Assembly (NCBI RefSeq): GCF_000730285.1
Contig: NZ_CP007174.1
Location: forward strand, 1,364,001 to 1,428,000
Origin: Candidatus Nitrososphaera evergladensis SR1
GTDB taxonomy: Archaea; Thermoproteota; Nitrososphaeria; Nitrososphaerales; Nitrososphaeraceae
Reading direction: 5' to 3'
DNA: 64,000 bases
The translations under genes were made by a program, and so were the position numbers. Under the pieces are notes generated by a model that ran no database searches, was not told the origin of the DNA, and saw only the letters and a list, made by a program, of their open reading frames with translations. This document shows positions 24,642 to 33,565 of this stretch, one piece after another (the first letter of the stretch is position 1; every line of letters starts with the position of its first letter).

Positions 24642-26846
24642 TTGTACAGGTTGAAGAAGGCCAAGGCAGGTAGCGATGAATCTCCACAGGTGCAGCTGCG
24701 CGTAGCTGAGGCCAAGCACCGCGACGTGGGCAAGTGCAGGGCCAGATTGGACCCGCACTACATGGAGCAGATTGGCGTCCAGCCCGGCGAGGTGATAGAG
24801 ATAACCGGCAAGCGTGCGACTGCTGTCACCGCGTGGCCTGCAGACGATGAAGAACAGGACACCGACATTATCCGCATCGACGGGCAGACCCGGAAAAACG
24901 CCGGCGTCGGCTTGAACGATCTTTTGAATGTACGAAAGGCAGAGAGCAAGGCTGCAAAGAGCATAACGCTGATGCCTATAGGCGACAGCAACATTACGGT
25001 AGACAAAGAGTTCTGCGAGTTTGTAAAGGGCCGGCTCAAGGGCTTTCCGATGAGCGAGGGCGACGAGATTTCAGTCGTCATTCTCGGCAACTCGATGGAC
25101 TTTAAGGTACAAAAGATATCGCCAAAGGCCATAGTCCGCGTCGAGCGCTCGACAAAGCTTGCCATAATGGCCGAGACTGCGCAGGACCGCAAGCCCCGCG
25201 TCACCTACGAGGAGATTGGCGGCATGAAGGAGCAGATAAAGCGCCTGCGCGAGATTGTTGAACTGCCGATGCGCCACCCAGAGGTCTTTGCCCGGCTCGG
25301 CATAGAGCCGCATAGCGGCATCCTCATGTACGGGCCGCCAGGAACTGGCAAGACACTCATCGCCAAGGCGCTGGCGTCAGAGTCAGAGGCCAACTTTTTC
25401 ATAATAAACGGCCCGGAGATCATGAACAAGTACTATGGCGAGACAGAAGCGCGCCTGCGCGACATATTCAAGGAAGCCAAGGAATCCTCGCCTTCCATCA
25501 TATTCATCGACGAGATTGACGCAATCGCGCCTAAGAGGGAAGAGGCGTTTGGCGACGTGGAAAAGCGCGTCGTCGCGCAGCTCCTTGCGCTCATGGACGG
25601 CATGCAAGAGCGCGGCCAGGTCATAGTCCTTGGAGCCACAAACCGCCCAGAAAGCCTTGACCCCGCGCTGAGGCGCCCCGGCAGGTTCGACAGGGAGATA
25701 GAGATAGGCGTGCCAAACGCAGAAGGCCGCCTAGAGATATTGCAGATACATACAAGGGGGATGCCGCTTGACGACGACATCAACCTGCAAGAGCTTGCGT
25801 CAGAATTGCACGGCTACACGGGCGCCGACATCAAGGCGCTCTGCAGGGAAGCCGCAATGAAGGCTCTCAGGCGCTACCTTCCAGAGATAGACCTTGAAGG
25901 CGACAAGATATCGCCGGAGGTGCTTGAGCAGATGGTGATAACCACAAAGGACTTTCGCGACGGCATCAAGGAGATCGTGCCCACTGCCATGAGAGAGTTT
26001 TACGTCGAAGTGGCAAGGGTCAAGTGGACCGAGGTGGGCGGCCTGTACGACGCCAAGAGGGTGCTGCATGACAACCTCATCACCTCGATAAAAGAGCCAG
26101 AGAGCTTTTCCAAGATGGGAATAAAACCGCCAAAGGGCGCACTGCTCTACGGCCCGTCCGGCACTGGCAAGACGCTCATCGCCAAGGCGCTTGCCACGGA
26201 GAGCAACGCCAACATCATAATAGTCAGGGGACCTGAAGTCCTTTCAAAGTGGGTCGGCGAGTCGGAAAAGGCAATACGCGAGATATTCCGAAAAGCCAAG
26301 ACGTCTTCGCCCTGCATCGTGGTGTTTGACGAGCTGGACTCGCTTGCAAGGCCGCGCGGCCAGAGCGAGGACGGCGCCGGAAACGAGCGCGTGGTCAGCC
26401 AGATACTGACAGAGATGGACGACGCAGGCAACTCGGGCGTGATAATCGTCGGAATCACCAACAGGCCTGACCTCATTGACCCGTCGCTCCTTCGGCCCGG
26501 CAGGCTGGACCTCATCGTCTACATTGGCCAGCCAGACGAAAAGGCAAGGTTTGAGATATTAAAGATAATAACGCAGCCGATGCCTCTTGAAAGTGACGTA
26601 GATCTGGCAAGCATTGCGCAGACAACCCGGAATTTCAGCGGGGCGGACCTCTTTGCGCTCTGCCGCGAGGCGGCGGTAAGTGCCATGCAGAGAAAATCGC
26701 CCACAATATCAAATACCGACTTTGCTCAGGCCCTCAGGGCGGCAAGGCCGTCCATAACCAAGGAGGTGGAGGAATGGTACGAGTCGATGAAAAAGAGCCT
26801 CACCTACGCCATGCCAAAGCCAATAGACAAGAGCTTTTACGGCTGA
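24642..26846 (+). CDS. cdc48: Cdc48/VAT-type AAA ATPase
   Basis: A 734-residue unfoldase with an N-domain (~15-190; LRVAEAKHRDVGKCRARLD) and two AAA modules. The first has Walker A GPPGTGKT near residue 230 and Walker B IIFIDEIDAIAP; the second has GPSGTGKT near 504 and CIVVFDELDSLA. Arginine-finger loops (ATNRPESLDPALRRPGRFD; ITNRPDLIDPSLLRPGRLD) are intact. The very C-terminus, KSFYG, fits a HbYX motif, which in archaeal Cdc48 lets the ring dock on the 20S proteasome. Start TTG at 24642; a second TTG at 24651 is possible. Confidence 0.95.
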   Translation: MYRLKKAKAGSDESPQVQLRVAEAKHRDVGKCRARLDPHYMEQIGVQPGEVIEITGKRATAVTAWPADDEEQDTDIIRIDGQTRKNAGVGLNDLLNVRKAESKAAKSITLMPIGDSNITVDKEFCEFVKGRLKGFPMSEGDEISVVILGNSMDFKVQKISPKAIVRVERSTKLAIMAETAQDRKPRVTYEEIGGMKEQIKRLREIVELPMRHPEVFARLGIEPHSGILMYGPPGTGKTLIAKALASESEANFFIINGPEIMNKYYGETEARLRDIFKEAKESSPSIIFIDEIDAIAPKREEAFGDVEKRVVAQLLALMDGMQERGQVIVLGATNRPESLDPALRRPGRFDREIEIGVPNAEGRLEILQIHTRGMPLDDDINLQELASELHGYTGADIKALCREAAMKALRRYLPEIDLEGDKISPEVLEQMVITTKDFRDGIKEIVPTAMREFYVEVARVKWTEVGGLYDAKRVLHDNLITSIKEPESFSKMGIKPPKGALLYGPSGTGKTLIAKALATESNANIIIVRGPEVLSKWVGESEKAIREIFRKAKTSSPCIVVFDELDSLARPRGQSEDGAGNERVVSQILTEMDDAGNSGVIIVGITNRPDLIDPSLLRPGRLDLIVYIGQPDEKARFEILKIITQPMPLESDVDLASIAQTTRNFSGADLFALCREAAVSAMQRKSPTISNTDFAQALRAARPSITKEVEEWYESMKKSLTYAMPKPIDKSFYG

Positions 26847-27016
26847 TTAAACCAGTAAAAACATAGCTAAAAAAAGATCTGGTTGCTTTTAACGCTACGA
26901 GGGCTTGCAGTCAGCAAAAAGAGGGTTGGCACTACACACACGCTCTGAACAGGTACATTTTACGGTGCAGCGCTAACCCTGACATTTAATGGCAGATTAA
27001 GATTAAAGCAGTTTCC

Positions 27017-27343
27017 GTGTTTGGCAAGTGGTTCAGGGGGCGCGTTTACTGGAAATATTATAATATCCTGCATCAATCGCGCAACAACTCTTATCAGCTA
27101 CCTCGACTCTATATCGTCAGGGGACGAGTATGTGTGCAAAATAATGAGGAAGAAGAGCGCGAGATCGAAGACTTGCTCTCATTAGGCATCAATCCGAGAA
27201 GAAAAACAGAATTTAATGATAAAAACGAGTTGGCTGAATTGGCAGAAAACCTCAAACAAGCGTTGTTGCAGGATTACAGGATGGCGTATAGCGACAGAGG
27301 TCACGAATATGAAGAAGAAGCAAAATCAACCGTAAATCCTTAG
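27017..27343 (+). CDS. Small acidic protein of unknown function
   Basis: An open frame of 108 codons. The second half (EEEEREIEDLLSLGIN, NELAELAENLKQALLQDY) is charged and helical and looks coding; the first 38 residues look less so. A GTG at 27131 would give a 70-residue protein. It lies alone downstream of cdc48 in an AT-richer gap. No family is recognised. Confidence 0.4.
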   Translation: MFGKWFRGRVYWKYYNILHQSRNNSYQLPRLYIVRGRVCVQNNEEEEREIEDLLSLGINPRRKTEFNDKNELAELAENLKQALLQDYRMAYSDRGHEYEEEAKSTVNP

Positions 27344-27622
27344 CGTGTTTGATATCCCTGCCTTTCGCGTCGTGACAAAATTTTCAAGCCTGACTCTATG
27401 CATGTCGCTGCCTCTTTGCTGACATAGCTTTTTATCATGCGGCTGGCTTTCAGTATTTAATGTCCTTATCTTTGTATTTCTCAAGCCGCTTGGCTATGAG
27501 CGAATTAACGCGTCTCAATTTGGCCGCTGTGGAAGGTCATTATTACCTGTCTATCTCATGGTTATTATTGCCTGCTACCACCACAACAAAGAGCTACTAT
27601 TACGGTTGATGATGATTGCATT

Positions 27623-27850
27623 ATGAAGTATCCATTGAGAAACCTCATTTATGAAAAGGTCAGGCAGGCCGGAAACATGACGGACGCCGACCTGATGAAC
27701 GCGCTGTCAAAGGAGGGCATCACAATAGCCGACGCCGAGTTCAACAAGATCCTGCTGGACTTGGAAATATACGGCCTCATCCGTGTCGCCTGGATCACAA
27801 AGGAAAAGCGCAGGATAGAACTAGTCGCCGATTCGGGAACCACAAGCTAG
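27623..27850 (+). CDS. Small winged-helix-like protein
   Basis: 75 residues: NLIYEKVRQAGNMTDADLMNAL, then ADAEFNKILLDLEIYGLIRVAWI and RRIELVAD. This helix-helix-wing pattern suggests a winged-helix DNA-binding domain, perhaps a small regulator. Start ATG 27623. It converges with ctaB, overlapping by 4 nt. The target is unknown. Confidence 0.7.
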   Translation: MKYPLRNLIYEKVRQAGNMTDADLMNALSKEGITIADAEFNKILLDLEIYGLIRVAWITKEKRRIELVADSGTTS

Positions 27851-28746
27851 ATGGGTATCTTGTAGTAAAAGAGCGCATCAACCGCAAGCGCTACAAATAT
27901 CACTACCAGGTACGGGGCCGTAACCTTGTACGCCTTCCACGCAAACTCTGGTGTAGGGTTCTTGGTTAGCTTGTAGTGGTAGATAAGCATGAGCGAGCCG
28001 GATATTGCCGCGATTATCGTGTAAAGGAGCCCCGGGCCGGGGTTCAAAAAGTAAAGGCCAACCGAATATGGGAGCAGTATCGCCGTGTTGGCAAGGATGT
28101 AGCTTGCAGTTTTCTGGTTGCCAATGAGGACTGGAAGCATCGGGACGCGGACTGACGCGTATTCTTCGCGTGCCCGTATCGCCAGGCACCAGAAATGGGG
28201 CGGGGTCCACATGAACACAAGCCACCCGACTAGAAAGCCAAGCAGGTCCATCGAGCCTGTCACCGTGGCCCATCCTGCCATTGATGCGGCGCTTCCGGCA
28301 AAGCCGCCTATCACGATGTTCCAGGCGTTGTTGCGCTTTAGCCATGCAGTGTATATTATGACGTAAAAGAATATTCCAAGGGCTATCATTCCTGTCGCCA
28401 TCGGGTTGAGGGTAAACCACGCAATGACCACAGACAGCACGCTCACGCCAAGGCCGTACGCAAGGACGCTCTTTGGTGACAGCCTGCCTGCAGGAATCGG
28501 CCTCTTGGCGGTCCTTTCCATCACCTTGTCGATGTCGCGGTCGTAATAGTGGTTCAGGGCGCTTGCACCCATTGAGGCAAGTGCGCCGGCAAGCGTGAGA
28601 AAGCCAAGCTTGAACCAGTCGACATCCCATGCTACGCTGGGAGTAGCGTCAAAGCGAGTAGCGGCAAGATACGAGGTGACTGCCGTAATCACCAAGACGA
28701 CTACTATTCTTGGTTTTGAAACCTCGACAAAGTCGCGTGCAGTCAC
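27847..28746 (-). CDS. ctaB: Protoheme IX farnesyltransferase (heme O synthase)
   Basis: A 299-residue UbiA-family prenyltransferase with about nine membrane segments. It has the Mg-binding aspartate motif NHYYDRDIDKVMERTAKRP, then PTPxF-like and WTPPHFWCLAI, characteristic of heme O synthases. It attaches a farnesyl-type group to heme for heme-copper oxidases, fitting an aerobic respiratory chain. Start ATG 28746. Confidence 0.93.
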   Translation of the reverse strand: MTARDFVEVSKPRIVVVLVITAVTSYLAATRFDATPSVAWDVDWFKLGFLTLAGALASMGASALNHYYDRDIDKVMERTAKRPIPAGRLSPKSVLAYGLGVSVLSVVIAWFTLNPMATGMIALGIFFYVIIYTAWLKRNNAWNIVIGGFAGSAASMAGWATVTGSMDLLGFLVGWLVFMWTPPHFWCLAIRAREEYASVRVPMLPVLIGNQKTASYILANTAILLPYSVGLYFLNPGPGLLYTIIAAISGSLMLIYHYKLTKNPTPEFAWKAYKVTAPYLVVIFVALAVDALFYYKIPI

Positions 28747-28806
28747 GCTATGAGCCTCTCAAAATCAGTAGCGCTGGCTTGCATTTAATTGATTCGGATG
28801 TTGCTG

Positions 28807-29205
28807 TCAGACGATGAAACGCTTTAGGTTTGACACCTGCAGCCTAAAGAATGTGAGCACCTTGCGCTTTAGTATGGCGTGCTCGGCGTCTGAAAGGCCG
28901 CACGCGCACTTGTTCTTGCTGTCCATGCTGTGCGCCTCGGCTACTGCGTACACCTTGGCTATCTTGTCCCTTGCCTGCGCAAAGTCGTACAGGCCCTCAA
29001 TCCTGTGGGTGTGCTCTAGCATGTCCAGAAGGTTCACGGTCGTGAGCCACGCGTCTGCGACGGTGTCGCCTTCGCCCACGTCAAAAACGTCTGCTATGGA
29101 CAAGGTGGTGTTATCAGCAGCAAGTCCTGCAAAACGCGCACCATAAGGCGGGTGGTCAACAATTTTAGAGGTGCAGAAAGGATTATTTATGCCAGAAAAG
29201 CCCAT
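28807..29205 (-). CDS. Protein of unknown function with C-terminal cysteine pair
   Basis: 132 residues from ATG 29205 (MGFSGINNPF); the frame is open to 29241 and a TTG at 29103 would give a 99-residue form. It has VDHPPYGARFAGLAADN, an acidic-helical middle, and KCACGLSDAEHAILKRK near the end. Not recognised. It is divergent from the double-cupredoxin gene and the 5' ends may overlap, so the short form would leave a better promoter gap. Confidence 0.6.
   Translation of the reverse strand: MGFSGINNPFCTSKIVDHPPYGARFAGLAADNTTLSIADVFDVGEGDTVADAWLTTVNLLDMLEHTHRIEGLYDFAQARDKIAKVYAVAEAHSMDSKNKCACGLSDAEHAILKRKVLTFFRLQVSNLKRFIV
29183..29190 (+). promoter_or_regulatory. TATA-like element for the double-cupredoxin gene
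   Basis: ttatttat lies 27-34 nt before the ATG at 29217, the classical archaeal spacing for a near-leaderless transcript. Confidence 0.5.
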
Positions 29206-29216
29206 CATAGCCAAGC

Positions 29217-30527
29217 ATGACTGACTGGGACCTGCTGACACCCGGTATTGGTCTTACGTCCATCGGCATTGTTGGCGTAGGCATATCGCTTGCTGGCATT
29301 GCCAAGACCTTCATCGACGGCATGCACGCAGTTTCTCTCCTTACCATGTTCATCGGGATGATATTTCTCGCCTCCGGTCTTTTCAAGGACGGCTTTCCGT
29401 CGACTGGCAGGGCCAAGTCTGCCACGTTTATCACGCTTGGTTTCCTCGTAACGTTTGGTGTCGCTGCCGCAGTCACGGTAAGCGTCCAGGTGCCAAGCAT
29501 CTTTGCATACATTGGCCTCATGGCCATGATCGGGATACCCGGCGCGGTGCTTGCCGTCACGTCGTTTAGAAAGCCGCAGTATGTCAAGGCAATGGGTGTG
29601 ATATTTATCGCCGGAGCCGCGGTAGGCGGCATAACTTTCTATGCATTTGGCCTCGTGACGCCCAAGCCTCCCCAGCCTGCTGAGGAAGAGCAGCAACAGC
29701 CAGCCGCTCCTGCGGCGCCAGCGACTCCGCCTGCAAACGTTATCAAGGCAAGCATCCCGGCAGGCGCCTCTGCGCAGGGCAACCCCTCATATGATCCAAA
29801 CCCGCTGACCGTTGCCAAGGGAGATGGCGTAGAGTGGACGAACAACGACAACGTGCCGCACACCGTGACCAGCAAGGCAGACAGCGGCAAAACGTTTGAC
29901 TCTAAAGTCATGGCTGCCGGCAAGACCTTCCTGCTCAACACTGCCACCCTGAAGGAAGGTGACTATGAATACTATTGCCAGCTACATCCGTTCATGGACG
30001 GTATGCTAAAGGTTGGCGGAGCCGGGGCTTCAAGCGCTGCAGGTGGAAACGCTACTTCTTCCAGCGGCAATGCTACAGGTGGGAATGCCGCCACTCAATC
30101 AAGTGGAGGTAACGCTACTACTGGTAGTAGTGCTGCTACTGCTAATAACAATACCAACGCCACGGCGCCAAGCGGAAACGCCACATCTGCGCCAAGTACT
30201 GCCTCTGGAGGAGCAAAGACGGCGGCAACAGTTACATCAGTTTCAATAGTGCTTGGTGCTTCCACTCCAACCAACGGCCAGTTCTTCTCGCCTGCAGAAG
30301 CCAAGTCTGCGGTCGGAAGCATGGTGACTTGGACTAACCATGACACTACGTTGCACACCGTGACATCCGGCAAGGTAGTAAACAACACGCCTGCCCCTGA
30401 CAAGGTGTTTGATTCTGGTCTTATGAAAGCTGGCGCCAGCTATTCGTACGTGTTTGAAAAAGCTGGCGAGTACGACTATTACTGCATGCTACACCCGTAC
30501 ATGACGGGCAAGGTAACGGTCAGCTGA
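29217..30527 (+). CDS. Membrane protein with two cupredoxin (plastocyanin-like) domains
   Basis: 436 residues. The first ~145 contain four hydrophobic segments (GLTSIGIVGVGISLAGIAK through GVIFIAGAAVGGITFYAFG). An outer-face part follows with two blue-copper domains: domain 1 (~180-268) has VPHTVTSK and YYCQLHPFMDGML; domain 2 (~345-435) has LHTVTSG and YYCMLHPYMTGKV, so each keeps the His-Cys-His-Met ligand set. They are joined by a ~70-residue Ser/Thr/Asn/Gly/Ala-rich linker with many N-x-S/T sites. It probably carries electrons in the copper-based chain of ammonia oxidation; partners are unknown. The JAMM gene follows immediately. Confidence 0.87.
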   Translation: MTDWDLLTPGIGLTSIGIVGVGISLAGIAKTFIDGMHAVSLLTMFIGMIFLASGLFKDGFPSTGRAKSATFITLGFLVTFGVAAAVTVSVQVPSIFAYIGLMAMIGIPGAVLAVTSFRKPQYVKAMGVIFIAGAAVGGITFYAFGLVTPKPPQPAEEEQQQPAAPAAPATPPANVIKASIPAGASAQGNPSYDPNPLTVAKGDGVEWTNNDNVPHTVTSKADSGKTFDSKVMAAGKTFLLNTATLKEGDYEYYCQLHPFMDGMLKVGGAGASSAAGGNATSSSGNATGGNAATQSSGGNATTGSSAATANNNTNATAPSGNATSAPSTASGGAKTAATVTSVSIVLGASTPTNGQFFSPAEAKSAVGSMVTWTNHDTTLHTVTSGKVVNNTPAPDKVFDSGLMKAGASYSYVFEKAGEYDYYCMLHPYMTGKVTVS

Positions 30528-30604
30528 CTGGCGACACAAGTACGCAAAGCATAGCTCTTTCAGCAGTCCAGCTTCAAGAGCTTGAGCAGCTTGCAAGAGC
30601 ATCG

Positions 30605-30946
30605 ATGCCAAACGAGTCATGCGCCTTTCTCCTTGGCAGCGGGCAGGGCAAGATATCAATTGCAGAGATACTGCCGGTGAAAAATGCGCACGCGTCATAC
30701 GCGTCGTTTGAAATACCGCCGGAAGAGCTGCTAAAGGCTTACGACTATGCCGAGCGCAAAGAGATGCAGGTTGCCGGCATATTCCACTCGCACCCATCGC
30801 CTCCCTCTCCTTCTCGGACCGACGTGCGCTTTATGGAGATAAACCCTGTCGTGTGGGTCATCTACTCGACTACAGAGAACAGGTTTGCCGCATGGATATT
30901 TGATGAGGAAAACGTGCGACAAGTAGACATGACAAAGAGAGGCTAG
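30605..30946 (+). CDS. JAMM/MPN-domain metalloprotease
   Basis: 113 residues from ATG 30605, with the JAMM residues: Glu4 in MPNESCAFLLG, HSHPSPPSPS and the Asp in RTDVRF. Such proteins remove ubiquitin-like modifiers (SAMPs) or act in sulfur transfer. The ATG leaves out the first helix that the family normally has. The same frame upstream codes ALSAVQLQELEQLARAS, which matches that helix, but has no ATG, GTG or TTG; the only candidate near the cupredoxin stop is CTG at 30524, overlapping the TGA (CTGA). The real start may therefore be non-standard at 30524. It converges with aspS, overlapping by 4 nt. Confidence 0.85.
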   Translation: MPNESCAFLLGSGQGKISIAEILPVKNAHASYASFEIPPEELLKAYDYAERKEMQVAGIFHSHPSPPSPSRTDVRFMEINPVVWVIYSTTENRFAAWIFDEENVRQVDMTKRG

Positions 30947-32238
30947 GGCGTCAGCCTGTCAGTGTCTCTGGGGTATAGGACGACGTCGCGCACGTTCTGC
31001 GAGCCTGTCAGGACCATCATCAGCCTGTCGTAGCCAAGTCCCCACCCTGAATGCGGAGGCATGCCCCAGTCAAACGCCTTGAGGTGCTCTGAAAAGCTTG
31101 CCGGGTTCAGTCCCTGCTCGGCAAGCCTGCTTCTCAAACGCTCTGGGTCATGCAGCCTGCGGCCGCCTGACACCAGTTCGAGATAGCCGTGCTGCAGGTC
31201 AAACGACTTGGACAGCCTTTCGTCGCCTTCCTTTTCATGGATGTAAAACGGCTTTAGTTTCAGCGGCCAGTCCATGATAAAGTAGAATCCCCTGTGAATC
31301 TCGCCCAGCTTGCGCAGTGCGGCGTCAGACAGGTCTTCGCCAAACGAGAGCTTTTCGCCCTCTTTGGCTAGCTCGTCAAGGCACTGCTCGTACGTGAGCC
31401 TGTCTATTTTGCCGCTGAACGGGATCTCTTGAGCACCTGCCGCTGCAAGTTCTGCCTTGTGGTTTTCATTAAAGTCGCGGATAACGTTTCCCACCACCTT
31501 TTCCACGAGGTCCATCACGTCCTCGTAATCCAGAAATGCCGCCTCGACGTCGATGCTCGTAAACTCTGTCAGGTGCCTGACTGTGTGCGAGTTTTCCGCC
31601 CTGAAATAGGGGCCGATTTCAAACACCCTGTCCAAGCCCAGCGTCAGCTGTTCCTTGTAAAGCTGCGGGCTCTGCGCCAGGTACGCCTTGCGCTTGAAAT
31701 AGTCAAACCCAAAGAGGTTTGCGCCGCCCTCGCTTGCACTCCCTATTATCTTGGGGGTGTTGACCTCGACAAAGCCCTCGCCTCTCAGGGTGTCCCTTAC
31801 CACCTTGAGGCCGGCAGAACGCAGGTGGAATATCGCCGCGACCTTGGGGTTTCTCAGGTCAAGCGCCCTTGCGTCAAGCCTCTTGTCTGGAGCCGACTCG
31901 ACCCTGCCCGTCGGGTCGATGGGAAGCGGGTGGACCGCCTTTGTAAGTATCGTAAACTCTGTTACCTTGACTTCAACCGGGAAATCCTTGGCCTTGCTCT
32001 TTTGGACAGTGCCTGCAACGATTACTGCACTCTGCCTTGGCGCCTGCACGGCTGCCTGCACGTTGTCGCCCGTCACTATGGCCTGGCAGGCGCCGGTGAC
32101 GTCGCGGATTGTCATAAACGCCAGCTTGCCAATGTCGCGCACGTCTTCAATCCAGCCGCCTATCCTAACCTGGCTGCCTACAAGGCCCTCGCCAAGCTGG
32201 CGTGCGTAATGCGTCCTGTGTATGTCAACAATTACCAT
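30943..32238 (-). CDS. aspS: Aspartyl-tRNA synthetase, archaeal type
   Basis: 431 residues from ATG 32238 (MVIVDIHRTHYARQ); an upstream in-frame ATG at 32259 would overlap the previous gene by 14 nt. An OB-fold anticodon domain (~15-105, VRIGGWIEDVRDIGK) precedes the class II core: motif 2 FEIGPYFRAENSHTVRHL with TEFTSIDVE, and motif 3 GWGLGYDRLMMVLTG. Archaeal AspRS may be specific or may also charge tRNA-Asn; this cannot be decided here. It follows the Zn/KH gene with 7 nt between, so they are likely co-transcribed. Confidence 0.93.
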   Translation of the reverse strand: MVIVDIHRTHYARQLGEGLVGSQVRIGGWIEDVRDIGKLAFMTIRDVTGACQAIVTGDNVQAAVQAPRQSAVIVAGTVQKSKAKDFPVEVKVTEFTILTKAVHPLPIDPTGRVESAPDKRLDARALDLRNPKVAAIFHLRSAGLKVVRDTLRGEGFVEVNTPKIIGSASEGGANLFGFDYFKRKAYLAQSPQLYKEQLTLGLDRVFEIGPYFRAENSHTVRHLTEFTSIDVEAAFLDYEDVMDLVEKVVGNVIRDFNENHKAELAAAGAQEIPFSGKIDRLTYEQCLDELAKEGEKLSFGEDLSDAALRKLGEIHRGFYFIMDWPLKLKPFYIHEKEGDERLSKSFDLQHGYLELVSGGRRLHDPERLRSRLAEQGLNPASFSEHLKAFDWGMPPHSGWGLGYDRLMMVLTGSQNVRDVVLYPRDTDRLTP

Positions 32239-32245
32239 ATTGTCT

Positions 32246-32752
32246 CTATCGCTGCTCAAACTCTACTAAAAGTTCAATGTTTCTGACGGCTTTGGCTATC
32301 CTTTGGACCTTTTCAACGTTGATCTTTTGGCTGCTGCTTTTGCCGGCCACCACGGCCTTGGTCACCTTGTTGCCGTCTGGGAGATAGAAATGGTTTATCG
32401 AAAGCACCCTTGCGGGGTGGAACAGGCTCTCTACAAGCCCGCGCTCTGACGCCTCTGACTCTACATAGTGCACCTTGTGCCCAAACTCTCTTTCTATCCT
32501 TTCTGCAAGCGATGGGTTGGCCCTTATCGACATCACGTCGGGCCCTCTCAGGACAAGGATGTAATCGTCATCCACCCTCGCCCCTCTAGACAGCGTAAAC
32601 CTGTCGACGTCTTGGCTCTTGTTCGCTACCCTTGTCAGCCTTACTGCAGCGTCCACGTCATCCTGCGTGATGTTGCCGGCGTGCAGTTTTTCATCGCACT
32701 TGGCACATAACACGCCACTTTTTGCATCAAAGGAACATATGGGAGTCTTCAA
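32246..32752 (-). CDS. Zinc-finger plus KH/NusA-like RNA-binding protein
   Basis: A 168-residue protein. The N-terminus has cysteines in ICSFDAKSGVLCAKCDEKL, a likely zinc site. The rest suggests KH-type folds: PSLAERIEREFGHKVHYVE and the C-terminal KSSSQKINVEKVQRIAKA, where GKSSSQ could be the nucleic-acid loop. Archaeal proteins of this layout are annotated as NusA-like RNA-binding proteins. Start TTG 32752. It is upstream of aspS with 7 nt spacing. Confidence 0.75.
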   Translation of the reverse strand: MKTPICSFDAKSGVLCAKCDEKLHAGNITQDDVDAAVRLTRVANKSQDVDRFTLSRGARVDDDYILVLRGPDVMSIRANPSLAERIEREFGHKVHYVESEASERGLVESLFHPARVLSINHFYLPDGNKVTKAVVAGKSSSQKINVEKVQRIAKAVRNIELLVEFEQR

Positions 32753-33044
32753 TGAGGCGGAACTTGCATAATGGCGAGCGCCCGTTATATAACCGCTCGG
32801 CCACGCAATGCCCTTCTATTGGCAGTCATTAAGGTGCCAAGTTACCCATCCATGATTTTAAAGATGTAACTGGATATGGATTGCTGAAAGTTGATTCCTA
32901 TTTCAAATTGAAGGCGCAAGGGCGATATCTACCTGATTAGATATTATGGAGATATTTAGGTGTATTTTGGGGAATTATCGATACCAAATAACTAATTTTC
33001 AAAATACTAAAATGTTATTAAGATGAGATTGTAATTATTGGTAT

Positions 33045-33395
33045 ATGTCATACCAGAAGGTACATCATGATGTTATGAGCCTTGACTCAAAAATCAGACT
33101 AGTCACGATTTGTGACATGAACGGCAAGATTTTGTTCTCTGACCATAGGCCCGGTGTAAAGAATCTTCTTACGCCAGAGGAGAGCAGAAAGTCGCTTGAT
33201 TTAGCCATCAACGCATGGAAAACGCGCAGCGAGCTTGCACCAAAAATAGGAAAGGGAAAATACGTGCTGGCAGAATACGAAAAAATCAAGCGCATTACAA
33301 TGCCACTTGACGATAATCATTTGCTCTACATGACTACAGAAGTAGATGCCGATCATTCGAAAATAATCGACTCGATAAGTAAGCTCAGAAAGTAA
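33045..33395 (+). CDS. Roadblock-like small protein (DUF6659-type), copy 1
   Basis: 116 residues: KIRLVTICDMNGKILFSDHRPGVKNLLTPEE, then GKGKYVLAEYEKIKRITMPL and LLYMTTEVDADHSKII. The pattern of an N-terminal strand pair with G-K-I, a central LLTPEE helix, and a late KRITMP strand is shared with the genes at 45850, 47235 and 55826. It resembles a longin/roadblock fold and, as far as I recall, the thaumarchaeal DUF6659 family. Function unknown; roadblock proteins often regulate small GTPases. Start ATG 33045 after an AT-rich box. Confidence 0.7.
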   Translation: MSYQKVHHDVMSLDSKIRLVTICDMNGKILFSDHRPGVKNLLTPEESRKSLDLAINAWKTRSELAPKIGKGKYVLAEYEKIKRITMPLDDNHLLYMTTEVDADHSKIIDSISKLRK

Positions 33396-33448
33396 ACAGG
33401 AATATTCAGGGACTAGATATATTCGTCAGAAGATATCTGCTATTTCTC

Positions 33449-33468
33449 CAACTTCAATACCCTCTTAT
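33449..33468. repeat. 20-bp direct repeat, left copy
   Basis: caacttcaataccctcttat is identical to 37452-37471. Similarity extends loosely upstream (gctatttctc versus agcattttt). The two copies bracket the AT-rich accessory segment. They could be attachment-like sites or duplicated promoter sequence. Confidence 0.7.
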
Positions 33469-33538
33469 GGCAGGTATTAAGTTACATAAAAAAGTTATCC
33501 GTCTACAAAATTTGCAAGATTGAGCGTGAAAACCGGGC

Positions 33539-33565
33539 AGATGTAACACAGCATGTGTAACATCT
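33539..33565. repeat. Imperfect 12-bp inverted repeat
   Basis: agatgtaacaca and tgtgtaacatct are separated by gca and pair with one mismatch. It lies just ahead of a TATA-like run at ~33576-33590, so it could be a regulator-binding site or a hairpin in a transcript. Confidence 0.55.

Noticed and set aside
31429-32286. Long open frame opposite aspS
   Set aside because: A shadow of the synthetase gene, without a domain match.
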